A DNA stretch of 64,000 bases, taken from positions 1 through 64,000 of the forward strand of contig CAKXHL010000001.1 of the NCBI GenBank assembly GCA_934875375.1, read 5' to 3'. The notes under the pieces were generated by a model, which ran no database searches, was not told where the DNA came from, and saw only the letters and a list, made by a program, of their open reading frames with translations. The position numbers were made by a program, and so were the translations under genes. Shown here in pieces: positions 1 to 6,697 of this stretch. The stretch is from an uncultured bacterium. GTDB lineage: Bacteria > Bacillota > Clostridia > Oscillospirales > Ruminococcaceae. Positions within the stretch are counted from its first letter, which is position 1. Each line of letters starts with the position of its first letter.

Positions 1-215
1 AGGTACTCCACATTCCCGGCTTCCACTTCTTTCATCATTGCTAAAAATCCGGGACGGTCAAAGCAAGTACCACTAATGCCATCGTCCGTGAAATGGACAA
101 TGTTTGTAAAGCCCTGCCGTGCGGCGAACTCCTCCAACATAACTTCCTCGCCCTCTACCATGAGACAAACCGGAACCGCGTCCCTCAGTTTTGCTGTAAT
201 TTCTCCTGCCTTCAT
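1..215 (-). pseudogene. Large serine recombinase remnant, cut by the window edge
   Basis: Read on the minus strand from an ATG at 215, the frame stays open to position 1. From about residue 28 it matches the resolvase-domain stretch of large serine recombinases of clostridial mobile elements (GFTNIVHFTDDGISG, then FDRPGFLAMM). The first 25 or so residues (MKAGEITAKLRDAVP...) do not look like the usual N-terminus, where the catalytic serine sits. They resemble the start of an unrelated small element protein, so this is probably a deletion fusion. A good ribosome site (AAAGGTGG) precedes the ATG. The family excises or integrates mobile elements. This copy lacks its catalytic N-terminus and is likely dead, though the rest lies outside the window. 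Confidence 0.65.
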
Positions 216-349
216 AATGTGTTCCACCTTTCATTTTTGCTTGTATTTTATACTTGGCTGCTTGCCTTGTGAGTGACAGCTTACGCATTTTCGGCGTGAA
301 AGCAAGCCTTTTTTCAAAGAAACTTCTTCTTTTTCAGCTCTCCATAGAC

Positions 350-382
350 AAAAAAATGCCAGCCGATGGATACCGGCTGGCG
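350..382 (-). terminator. Rho-independent terminator after the SprT-like remnant
   Basis: A perfect 8-bp stem, GCCAGCCG (358-365) with CGGCTGGC (374-381), is followed on the minus strand by a run of T (A tract at 351-356). It lies directly downstream of the stop at 389. Confidence 0.8.
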
Positions 383-388
383 CTTTAT

Positions 389-607
389 TCATGCTCGCTC
401 GAATGGCTCTCCGCAGTCCCCGCAGATTACATTGACCTCCCGCGTGTCCCGGATGATGGTGCCACAGATCGGGCAGACATATTTGATACTGCGGTTGGTG
501 GATTTCTTGCTCCCACCCTTGGCGGTTCCCTCTATGGGCTGGCGGCTGGCATTGATTTTGTCCTCGCCTAAGGTTTCAACGATCCATGCCTCGGCTTCCG
601 GGGCCAG
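389..607 (-). pseudogene. C-terminal fragment of an SprT-like mobile-element protein (zinc ribbon)
   Basis: The minus-strand frame encodes about 73 residues ending at the TGA at 389-391. It begins LAPEAEAWIVETLGEDKIN, continues into a basic linker and ends in a four-cysteine ribbon (YVCPICGTII, then VICGDCGEPF). This tail is, from memory, that of SprT-like proteins carried on conjugative elements of Clostridia, which sit near large serine recombinases. There is no start codon or upstream catalytic HExxH domain. Upstream the frame runs into the 3' end of an unrelated membrane-protein remnant, so the 5' part was lost in a deletion. The family name is the less certain part; the zinc ribbon itself is plain. 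Confidence 0.6.
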
Positions 608-615
608 TGTTGTTA

Positions 616-959
616 CTATCCAGCCATAAATAGTGAAACGAGCGACATAATACCGGAAATTCTGCTACGCACAAAGCGTGCGTTTCTAATTTTCGCTGCC
701 TTTTCGTATTTACACAAGGCAATAATCCCCAATATTAGAGCAATAACAGTTAAAATGCCTGTAAGCGTCGGAGCGAAATTTGCATACCCTATTAAGCTCA
801 AGCCAAAGTATGAGTAAGTGTGTGTTACTCTATCTCTTGGACTGGTGGCAAAAACCAGGAAAGCACCAAACGGCAACAGTACGGCAACAGTTCCAAAATC
901 AATGCAGTGATTTAAAATACTACGCTGACTACATAAAGCATTTTATTTGTAAATTTCAT
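616..959 (-). pseudogene. Frameshifted small membrane protein
   Basis: An ATG at 959 with an AGGAAGG ribosome site starts MKFTNKMLYVVSVVF and hits TAA after 15 codons. One base over, the frame continues as NHCIDFGTVAVLLPFGAFL and runs to the TAG at 616-618. The repaired protein would be about 114 residues with two or three membrane segments. One spans VLLPFGAFLVFA and another spans ILTVIALILGIIALC. I do not recognise the family. The start overlaps the stop of an upstream remnant by four bases (ATGA), so the two were probably translationally coupled. The single-base shift near 914 marks it as decayed. Confidence 0.5.
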
Positions 960-1112
960 GATTTTACCTTCCTTTTTAGATAGCTGCGAAATGCTGCAAG
1001 TCCAATCAGAACGATACCCCCTACCCAGTAGTAGCTTCTACTTGCTAAAAAATAGGGGAAATCAATTGGTATGAATGTTTTATGATGATGCCGATTCCGT
1101 TGTTCCGAAATA
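956..1112 (-). pseudogene. Degenerate C-terminus of a membrane protein upstream of the frameshifted gene
   Basis: Minus-strand frames join as IFRNNGIGIII plus KTFIPIDFPYFLASRSYYW and then a hydrophobic segment and a basic tail (RSYLKRKVKS). The stop at 956-958 overlaps the next ATG. A one-base deletion in an A run near 1079 separates the two frames, and no upstream start survives. It looks like the last transmembrane helix of an integral membrane protein, possibly a transporter subunit. Function is not identifiable. Confidence 0.35.
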
Positions 1113-1190
1113 TCTGTCAAGCACTTTTTGCGGTGGGTTTTGTAGAAAAATAAGATTTTTGGCGTATGAGGGGGAGCTATCTTAAAAAGA

Positions 1191-1228
1191 AAAAGCAGGG
1201 GATTGGAAAAATTCGATCCCCTGCTTTT
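1191..1228. terminator. Bidirectional terminator
   Basis: A perfect 9-bp stem, GCAGGGGAT (1195-1203) with ATCCCCTGC (1216-1224), is flanked by an A run on the left and a T run on the right. It can therefore stop transcription on either strand. It closes the mobile-element remnant block. Confidence 0.8.
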
Positions 1229-1237
1229 TTACCGGGA

Positions 1238-1288
1238 CGGTGCCACTTTTCGGGTAAAATAAAAAACGCGGCTGGCACCGCGTTTTTT
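1238..1288 (+). promoter_or_regulatory. Second terminator hairpin with a competing upstream pairing
   Basis: AAAAAACGCGG (1261-1271) pairs with CCGCGTTTTTT (1278-1288) to give a second bidirectional terminator. An upstream octamer, CGGTGCCA (1238-1245), is perfectly complementary to TGGCACCG (1273-1280), which covers the terminator loop and the start of its 3' arm. The two pairings exclude each other, the layout of an antiterminator/terminator switch. No known riboswitch or T-box signature was recognised upstream. Confidence 0.4.
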
Positions 1289-1301
1289 AAAGAGGAGGTC
1301 A

Positions 1302-1364
1302 ATGAAAATTTTACCAGAGAACGGCCGTGCTGGCAACCGTCTTTCTCCCTTGGTACAATACTAA
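1302..1364 (+). CDS. Possible 20-residue small ORF
   Basis: An ATG preceded by AGAGGAGG, directly after the terminator hairpin, opens a 20-codon frame (MKILPENGRAG...) ending in TAA at 1362-1364. The ribosome site is the only evidence. The peptide matches nothing I recognise and no promoter is evident. It could be a leader peptide or chance. Confidence 0.2.
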   Translation: MKILPENGRAGNRLSPLVQY

Positions 1365-1468
1365 GTATATCAGTCGGATATGGATAGTTCATGATAAAAA
1401 TTTAAACGAATCTGACCGGTTTTATGAAAAGTTTGTGAATGGCTTTTTCCTAAAGTCGCAGGTTCGGT

Positions 1469-2248
1469 TTACCCGTTGGAAGCTTTTTTCTGCGATGAGA
1501 GATATTCATACAAAGTGGCGATAAACTGGGCATTATTGGGCTTTCCAGTTTTCCGGCTGATCGAAGACCCGAAAAATTTTTCAAACAACGCCAAATCCCC
1601 CCGGTCAAACGCAGCTTCTACGGCAGTGCGGATGTTCCTCTCCACCCGGTGGTAGCTGCTGTGTGTCTGTTGCGCGATAGCCTGATACAGCCCCTTGGTA
1701 CCATAAGAAAAACGTGCCGGATTTTCCAGCAGCAGAGTCAGCCCCATTTTGATGTAATGGTAGCCGGTCAAATGGGCCGGCACGCCGATTGTTTTTAAAA
1801 GCTTGGCTGCATCGTCAGAGGGTGAGGGGGAGAAAGGCGAAAAGTCCACCCGGCGCAGATTGTTTTTTCGATCGGCCTGTTCCAGATGCTGAACAATTCG
1901 TTCGGCCAGAATGTCGGCGTCAAAAGGCTTGACGAATATATCGGCACCGCCTGCGGATAAAAAACGCTCGAACAAACACTCATTGTCTGACGCGCACAGA
2001 GCGACAAAGACCGGAACCGTTTCCATGTTTTGATTCAGCTGCTCCATGATATGGATTGCATCGCAATAGGCCATAAAAATATTGCACACGACAAGAGCGG
2101 GGCGCTCTTTTTCAATCGCATCCCACAGCAGGCGCCCGTGTTTGGGTACCGGAACAGCCTGCATCCCCCGCAGTGCAAACACATTTTGACAGGATGCTAA
2201 AAATATTTGGTCATTGTCTGAAACGATAATTTTTCTGACTTGTGGCAT
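1469..2248 (-). CDS. Spo0A-family regulator with a degenerate receiver domain
   Basis: A 259-residue protein. Residues 1-125 form a CheY-like receiver and about 149-259 match the Spo0A DNA-binding domain (IGVPAHLTGYHYIKMG, HRVERNIRTAVEAAFDRGD, FGSSISRKTGKPNN). That domain binds 0A boxes in sporulation control. The receiver keeps the acidic pair D11/D13 and K107, but the phospho-acceptor position is N56 (VVCNIFMAYCD, against VLDIIMPHLDG in Bacillus Spo0A). The conserved Thr/Ser is C85. Phosphorelay control by the usual route is therefore unlikely. I start at the ATG at 2248, behind GGGGG, not at an in-frame ATG 99 bases upstream. The gene stands alone, not after spoIVB as spo0A usually does, so it may be a paralogue. 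Confidence 0.85.
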   Translation of the reverse strand: MPQVRKIIVSDNDQIFLASCQNVFALRGMQAVPVPKHGRLLWDAIEKERPALVVCNIFMAYCDAIHIMEQLNQNMETVPVFVALCASDNECLFERFLSAGGADIFVKPFDADILAERIVQHLEQADRKNNLRRVDFSPFSPSPSDDAAKLLKTIGVPAHLTGYHYIKMGLTLLLENPARFSYGTKGLYQAIAQQTHSSYHRVERNIRTAVEAAFDRGDLALFEKFFGSSISRKTGKPNNAQFIATLYEYLSSQKKASNG

Positions 2249-2625
2249 TACACTACCCCCAAAAGTGAATCGTATGAATGCCAATCCCGCTTCTCTCTTC
2301 TTTTTTTTGCCGTCTTCTATCTTATATGGATAAAAAGGAAAAATCAAGATAAGAAAAAGGAAGGCTTATCCGAGCGGAGGCCGGAGCAAAAGCTTTCCGG
2401 CAAGAGCACGACCGATTTTTCTCGATAAAATCCGACGTGATTCGACATTTCCCAGCTGGTTCTGCTGGGAAAAACGTCGAAATAAGCAGAAATGTTTGGA
2501 AAGCGGCGTACGGCAGATAAGGATGGGCTTTGTGGAAAATTCCTAAAATCTCTGCCAAAATTGATGAAAAATGCCGATACTGTTTTGGACAAAATATGCG
2601 CTTGCGTTGCTCCTTGGACCTTAGA
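2249..2625. other. Intergenic region upstream of the Spo0A-like gene
   Basis: No convincing coding frame. The main feature is a long hairpin with 0A-box-like arms at 2441-2481, listed separately. Confidence 0.5.
2441..2481. promoter_or_regulatory. Inverted 0A-box-like sites within a long hairpin
   Basis: TTCGACA (2441-2447) is the exact reverse complement of the 0A-box core TGTCGAA. CGTCGAA (2475-2481) matches it at six of seven positions in the opposite orientation. Between them TTTCCCAG and CTGGGAAA extend the dyad. The site is about 195-230 bases upstream of the Spo0A-like gene, so autoregulation is possible. It could also be the transcript end of the gene at 2626-3075, but no T run follows. 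Confidence 0.35.
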
Positions 2626-3075
2626 TCAGCCAAACAGCTTGGCGAGGGGAGATACCGCTTTTTGCAAATCTGCAATGGCCCGGTTGAGCTGGTCCATATC
2701 AATTTTTTCCAAGACCTCCGCTGCCTTTTCCATGGCCTCCAGACTGTCTTTACCCTTAGCGGCCAGCTGGTCCATATCCGAGAGCAGGGCGGGGATGTCC
2801 GCCTGTACCAGCTGAGAGGCAACCATCTCCAGACTGTCGAAGGCGTGATCGGCGTTCTGCAAAGAACGGTGAAGCCTCGGCCCCCACAAAAGAAAAGCAA
2901 GCAGCACCAAGGCGGTCAAAAAGCCGGTGAGTCCCAGCCGGATTTTGGAAAGCAGCAGCTGCTGGCGGGCGGCTTGCGCGGCGCTTTGCGTATTTTGTGC
3001 GATCTGCTTTAAAAGGATGGTTTCTTCCCCTTTACAGGATAGCGGTAAAGAATCAGTGATTGGTTTGACAGACAT
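2626..3075 (-). CDS. Small single-span membrane protein with coiled coil
   Basis: A 149-residue protein with an AAAGGAGG ribosome site. It has a short cytoplasmic N-terminus, one membrane helix at about residues 46-66 (LGLTGFLTALVLLAFLLW) and a long amphipathic helical C-terminus rich in Leu, Asp, Gln and Lys. The layout resembles DUF948-type or methyl-accepting-like small helical membrane proteins, but I cannot assign a family. It is transcribed leftward, divergently from the sugar-transport operon. No functional prediction is offered beyond a membrane-anchored helical protein. Confidence 0.7.
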   Translation of the reverse strand: MSVKPITDSLPLSCKGEETILLKQIAQNTQSAAQAARQQLLLSKIRLGLTGFLTALVLLAFLLWGPRLHRSLQNADHAFDSLEMVASQLVQADIPALLSDMDQLAAKGKDSLEAMEKAAEVLEKIDMDQLNRAIADLQKAVSPLAKLFG

Positions 3076-3142
3076 GGCGATCCTCCTTTAGGTTTTTCAT
3101 TCCGTACAGCCAATACAAAAAGCCTGTTTTTATTCCTACCCT

Positions 3143-3148
3143 ATTATA
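3143..3148 (-). promoter_or_regulatory. Extended -10 promoter for the small membrane protein gene
   Basis: On the minus strand TGCTATAAT is a perfect extended -10, about 70 bases upstream of the ATG at 3075. No good -35 at 17 bases is seen. Confidence 0.5.
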
Positions 3149-3255
3149 GCAAAATTTTCCGCACGGCAAAACGAATTTTGTAAAACAGCCTCCGCTTTTG
3201 AGGATAAACGGCAGAGGAAGACACATACTATTTTTCGAAATCATATCGCTTTGCC

Positions 3256-3264
3256 TGGTATAAA
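3256..3264 (+). promoter_or_regulatory. Extended -10 promoter for the maltodextrin operon
   Basis: TGGTATAAA forms an extended -10 about 120 bases before the binding-protein ATG, with no clear -35. The divergent minus-strand -10 lies about 110 bases away. No CRE-like catabolite site or clear LacI-type dyad was recognised in the gap at 3076-3386. Confidence 0.35.
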
Positions 3265-3386
3265 ATTGGTCTGACCGAACCCGAAAAGCTGGCCGGTTGG
3301 ACAATAGGGCTGGATAGCGGACAAGCCTGTGCATCATGCTGCGGCTTTATACCGCGCTGGGCGAAATGAAAAAGGGAGGAACGTAT

Positions 3387-4739
3387 ATGAAAAAGCTGAC
3401 AGCGCTTACACTGACCTTTTGCCTGCTGCTGGCATTGACCGGATGCCAGAAAAACACCGACTCATCCGGCAGCGGAGCAGTAGCGGATCAGAAAGGCGGT
3501 TCCGTTTACTATTTGAATTTTAAGCCGGAAGTAGCGGACGTTTATCAAAAAATTGCCAAGGCTTACCAAAAGGAAACCGGCGTCGAATTGCGGGTGGTCA
3601 CAGCGGCATCCGGAACCTATGAGCAGACGCTAAAATCGGAAATGGCCAAGTCCGACGCACCGACTCTGTTCCAAATCAACGGACCCTTGGGATATCTCAA
3701 CTGGAAAGACTACTGCGCCGATTTGAGCGATATCGAGCTGTATCGGCATTTAAAAGATAAAAGTCTGGCGGTGACCAGCGGCGGGAAGGTCTATGGCATC
3801 CCCTATGTGGTGGAAGGATACGGTATCATTTACAATAACGCGATCCTGCAAAAATATTTCGAAACCAAAGGAGCCAAGGTCTCCTCGGCCGAACAGATCA
3901 ACAGTTTTTCCAAGCTGCAGGAGGTAGTGGAGGATATGACTGCCAAAAAAGAGCAGCTGGGGATCGACGGTGTGTTTGCCTGCACCTCTTTAAAGCCGGG
4001 CGAGGATTGGCGCTGGCAGACCCATTTGGCCAACATCCCCATTTCCTATGAGTGGATTCGGGGAGAAGTGGACCTGACCAGCGATGCTACCCGGGAAATT
4101 GCCTTTTCCTATCACGAAAACTTCAAAAATATTTTCGATCTCTACCTCCAGAATTCGACGGTTGCCCCTAAACTGCTCGGCACAAAACAGGTGATGGATT
4201 CTATGGCGGAATTCGCTTTGGGCAAATGCGCCATGGTTCAAAACGGCAACTGGGCTTGGAACGATATCAAAGGGGTAGAAGGCAACACCGTAAAAGAAGA
4301 GAATATCCGTTTTTTGCCCATCTATACCGGTATGGAAGGGGAAGAAACCCAGGGGCTGTGCATTGGCACGGAAAACTTTTTCTGCATCAACGCCAAAGCC
4401 AGCGAGGCGGACCAAAAACGGGCGGCGGATTTTATCTACTGGCTTTTTTCCTCTCAGACTGGCAAAAAATTTGTAACAGAGGATCTTGGCTTTATCGCGC
4501 CGTTTGACACTTTTTCCGCTGACGAGCATCCAAACGATCCGTTGGCCGGCGAGGTGGCTGATTGGATGAACCGGGAAGAGGTGCAGAATATCGGATGGAA
4601 TTTTACCCTGTTCCCGGGACAGACGTTTAAGGATCATTTCGGCGGCGCACTGCTGCAATATGCCCAGGGCAATATGAACTGGGAGGATTTGGTGTCCCAG
4701 GTTGTGGAGGACTGGAAAACGCAAAGCGCCAGCCGTTAA
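3387..4739 (+). CDS. Sugar ABC transporter substrate-binding lipoprotein (maltodextrin-type)
   Basis: A 450-residue extracellular solute-binding protein of the carbohydrate uptake 1 (MalE-like) family. It starts at the ATG behind GGGAGGA. A lipoprotein signal (MKKLTALTL...LALTGC) puts the lipidated cysteine at residue 20, followed by a short Ser/Gly linker. The body has the family pattern, including KPEVADVYQKIAKAYQKETG near the N-terminus and FFCINAKASEADQKRAADF later. It would deliver sugar to the two permeases downstream. The ligand is inferred from the neighbouring amylomaltase and phosphorylase to be maltooligosaccharide. No ATPase gene is present here, so a shared MsmK/MsmX-type ATPase elsewhere is expected. 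Confidence 0.85.
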   Translation: MKKLTALTLTFCLLLALTGCQKNTDSSGSGAVADQKGGSVYYLNFKPEVADVYQKIAKAYQKETGVELRVVTAASGTYEQTLKSEMAKSDAPTLFQINGPLGYLNWKDYCADLSDIELYRHLKDKSLAVTSGGKVYGIPYVVEGYGIIYNNAILQKYFETKGAKVSSAEQINSFSKLQEVVEDMTAKKEQLGIDGVFACTSLKPGEDWRWQTHLANIPISYEWIRGEVDLTSDATREIAFSYHENFKNIFDLYLQNSTVAPKLLGTKQVMDSMAEFALGKCAMVQNGNWAWNDIKGVEGNTVKEENIRFLPIYTGMEGEETQGLCIGTENFFCINAKASEADQKRAADFIYWLFSSQTGKKFVTEDLGFIAPFDTFSADEHPNDPLAGEVADWMNREEVQNIGWNFTLFPGQTFKDHFGGALLQYAQGNMNWEDLVSQVVEDWKTQSASR

Positions 4740-4748
4740 GCTGAACCT

Positions 4749-4772
4749 GTCCGGCAAAGGCTTCTGCCGGGC
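4749..4772 (+). promoter_or_regulatory. Intercistronic hairpin between binding protein and permease
   Basis: CCGGCA (4751-4756) pairs with TGCCGG (4765-4770) around an 8-base loop, with no T run. A hairpin here is typical for transport operons in which the binding-protein mRNA is made in excess. This is an inference from position. Confidence 0.4.
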
Positions 4773-4880
4773 CGAAGAAAAGCCGCAGACAAAAACATTT
4801 TTCCAAAAGGGCTGCTGCTTTTTCGTTTCCGGTAAAACGGGAACGGGTTCATCCGATTCCAATTTGTCAGGAGCGTGCCT

Positions 4881-5726
4881 ATGCAAAAAAGCTTACGAAA
4901 ATATTTTGCGGTTTTTGTGCTGCCAACACTGGCGGCGTTTGTGATCGCTTTTCTGATTCCGTTTTTGTTTGGCCTTTATCTGTCCTTTACCAATTTTACC
5001 ACCGTGACCAATACTCAGTGGGTAGGATGGGAGAACTACGTCCGCGCGTTTACCGACAACAACGATTTCCTCCATGCGCTTTGGATTACGGCGGCCTTCA
5101 CGGTGGTATCGGTGCTTTCGGTCAATCTGCTGGCCTTTGGACTGGCGCTTCTTTTGACCAGGGGACTGAAAGGTACTAACCTGTTCCGGACAGTATTTTT
5201 TATGCCGAACCTCATCGGCGGCATTGTGCTGGGATATATTTGGCAGCTGATCATTAACGGGCTGCTGCTCAGTGCCGGTGTGGATATCACATACGATCCT
5301 AAGTATGGATTTTGGGGCCTGGTGGTGCTGATGAACTGGCAGATGATCGGCTATATGATGATTATTTATATTGCGGGCCTGCAGAATTTGCCGACAGACG
5401 TGCTGGAGGCGGCTGAAATAGACGGCGCCTCCTCTTGGCAGAAGCTGCGCCGCGTAACCATTCCGATGATTATGCCCTCCATTACCATCTGCACGTTTTT
5501 GACGCTGACCAATTCCTTTAAGCTGTTCGACCAGAACTTTGCCCTGACCGCTGGTGCGCCTATGAAAAAAACGGCGATGCTGGCGCTGGACATTTATAAC
5601 ACCTTTTATGGACGGATCGGGGATGAGGGAGTCGGTCAGGCCAAGGCGGTGCTTTTTTTCCTGATGGTGGCGGCGATTGCGGCTCTGCAGCTCAGGGCTA
5701 CCAGAAGCAGGGAGGTGGAGCAGTGA
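4881..5726 (+). CDS. Sugar ABC transporter permease, MalF-like
   Basis: A 281-residue inner-membrane permease with about six hydrophobic segments. The binding-protein-dependent transport signature is EAAEIDGASSWQKLRRVTIP, the cytoplasmic loop that docks the ATPase. I use the ATG at 4881 (TCAGGAG seven bases upstream) over an in-frame GTG two codons earlier. The stop overlaps the start of the next permease by four bases, giving translational coupling. It forms the membrane heterodimer with the following protein for sugar import. Confidence 0.9.
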   Translation: MQKSLRKYFAVFVLPTLAAFVIAFLIPFLFGLYLSFTNFTTVTNTQWVGWENYVRAFTDNNDFLHALWITAAFTVVSVLSVNLLAFGLALLLTRGLKGTNLFRTVFFMPNLIGGIVLGYIWQLIINGLLLSAGVDITYDPKYGFWGLVVLMNWQMIGYMMIIYIAGLQNLPTDVLEAAEIDGASSWQKLRRVTIPMIMPSITICTFLTLTNSFKLFDQNFALTAGAPMKKTAMLALDIYNTFYGRIGDEGVGQAKAVLFFLMVAAIAALQLRATRSREVEQ

Positions 5727-6562
5727 GGAATGAATCCAAAGGCTGGAAAAGCGTTTTACTGACTGTTTTTCTGGTAGTGCTGGCTATTTTTTTTCTGGCC
5801 CCGATTTTTTTGGTGCTGATGAATTCCTTTAAGGGCCAGTTTTATATTTCCGATGCGCCCTTTGCGCTGCCGGATTCCGAGACTTTTGTGGGTCTTCGCA
5901 ATTACTGGAATGGGATTGAGAAGGTAGGCTTTTTTTCCGCCTTCGGCTACTCGGCTTTTATCACCGTTTTTTCGGTAGCGGCAATCGTACTGTTCACTGC
6001 CATGACCGCCTGGTATTTGGTCCGGATTAAAACCCGCACGGCAAACGCGCTTTATTATCTGTTTGTTTTCAGCATGATTGTTCCGTTTCAAATGGTGATG
6101 TTTACCATGTCGAAGCTGGCGAATCTATTGCGTTTAGACAACCCGTTGGGGATTATCCTGCTGTATCTGGGTTTTGGCTCTGGGCTGTCGGTGTTTTTAT
6201 ATAGCGGGTTCATCAAATCCATTCCGCTGGATGTGGAAGAGGCGGCTATGATAGATGGCTGTCGGCCTTTACAGACCTTTTTTTTCGTGGCGTTTCCCAT
6301 TTTAAAGCCCACGGCCATCACGGTGGCGATTCTCAACGCCATGTGGATCTGGAATGACTATCTGCTGCCTTATCTGGTGATCGGCAGCCGCTACCGCACC
6401 ATTCCCATCGCAGTGCAGTACCTGCAAGGAGGGTACGGTTCCCGCGATATGGGCGCGCTGATGGCCACTTTGATCCTGGCGATCATTCCCATTGTCATTT
6501 TCTATCTGACCTGTCAGAAATACATCATCCGCGGTGTGATGGCCGGAGCGGTTAAAGGGTGA
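5723..6562 (+). CDS. Sugar ABC transporter permease, MalG-like
   Basis: A 279-residue permease starting at a GTG that overlaps the upstream stop (GTGA), with GGGAGGT as the ribosome site. It has six predicted membrane segments and the EAA loop (VEEAAMIDGCRPLQTFFFV). The N-terminal segment VLLTVFLVVLAIFFLAPIF is a strong signal anchor. It partners with the MalF-like protein in the same importer. The C-terminus ends in a short cytoplasmic tail (GVMAGAVKG), as is usual for MalG homologues. Confidence 0.9.
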   Translation: MRNESKGWKSVLLTVFLVVLAIFFLAPIFLVLMNSFKGQFYISDAPFALPDSETFVGLRNYWNGIEKVGFFSAFGYSAFITVFSVAAIVLFTAMTAWYLVRIKTRTANALYYLFVFSMIVPFQMVMFTMSKLANLLRLDNPLGIILLYLGFGSGLSVFLYSGFIKSIPLDVEEAAMIDGCRPLQTFFFVAFPILKPTAITVAILNAMWIWNDYLLPYLVIGSRYRTIPIAVQYLQGGYGSRDMGALMATLILAIIPIVIFYLTCQKYIIRGVMAGAVKG

Positions 6563-6600
6563 GCCTTTCGCAGCATGTAAAAGGGCGGTGCGGGTTTGGT

Positions 6601-6629
6601 TTGACGGCGGGCCGCGCAAGGAGTATGAT
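6601..6629 (+). promoter_or_regulatory. Internal promoter before the glucanotransferase gene
   Basis: TTGACG (6601-6606), a 17-base spacer and TATGAT (6624-6629) lie 69 bases before the ATG of the next gene. This could let the two cytoplasmic enzymes be made apart from the transporter. Confidence 0.55.
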
Positions 6630-6697
6630 AATGGCAGAAAATACTGCGGCAAAAGCCTGCCAAAGCGTCTGATTGTGGAAGGAACGGTGGTTGTATC

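Noticed and set aside
3990..4886. 298-codon minus frame inside the binding-protein gene
   Set aside because: It is the antisense shadow of a well-supported lipoprotein gene and has no family features.
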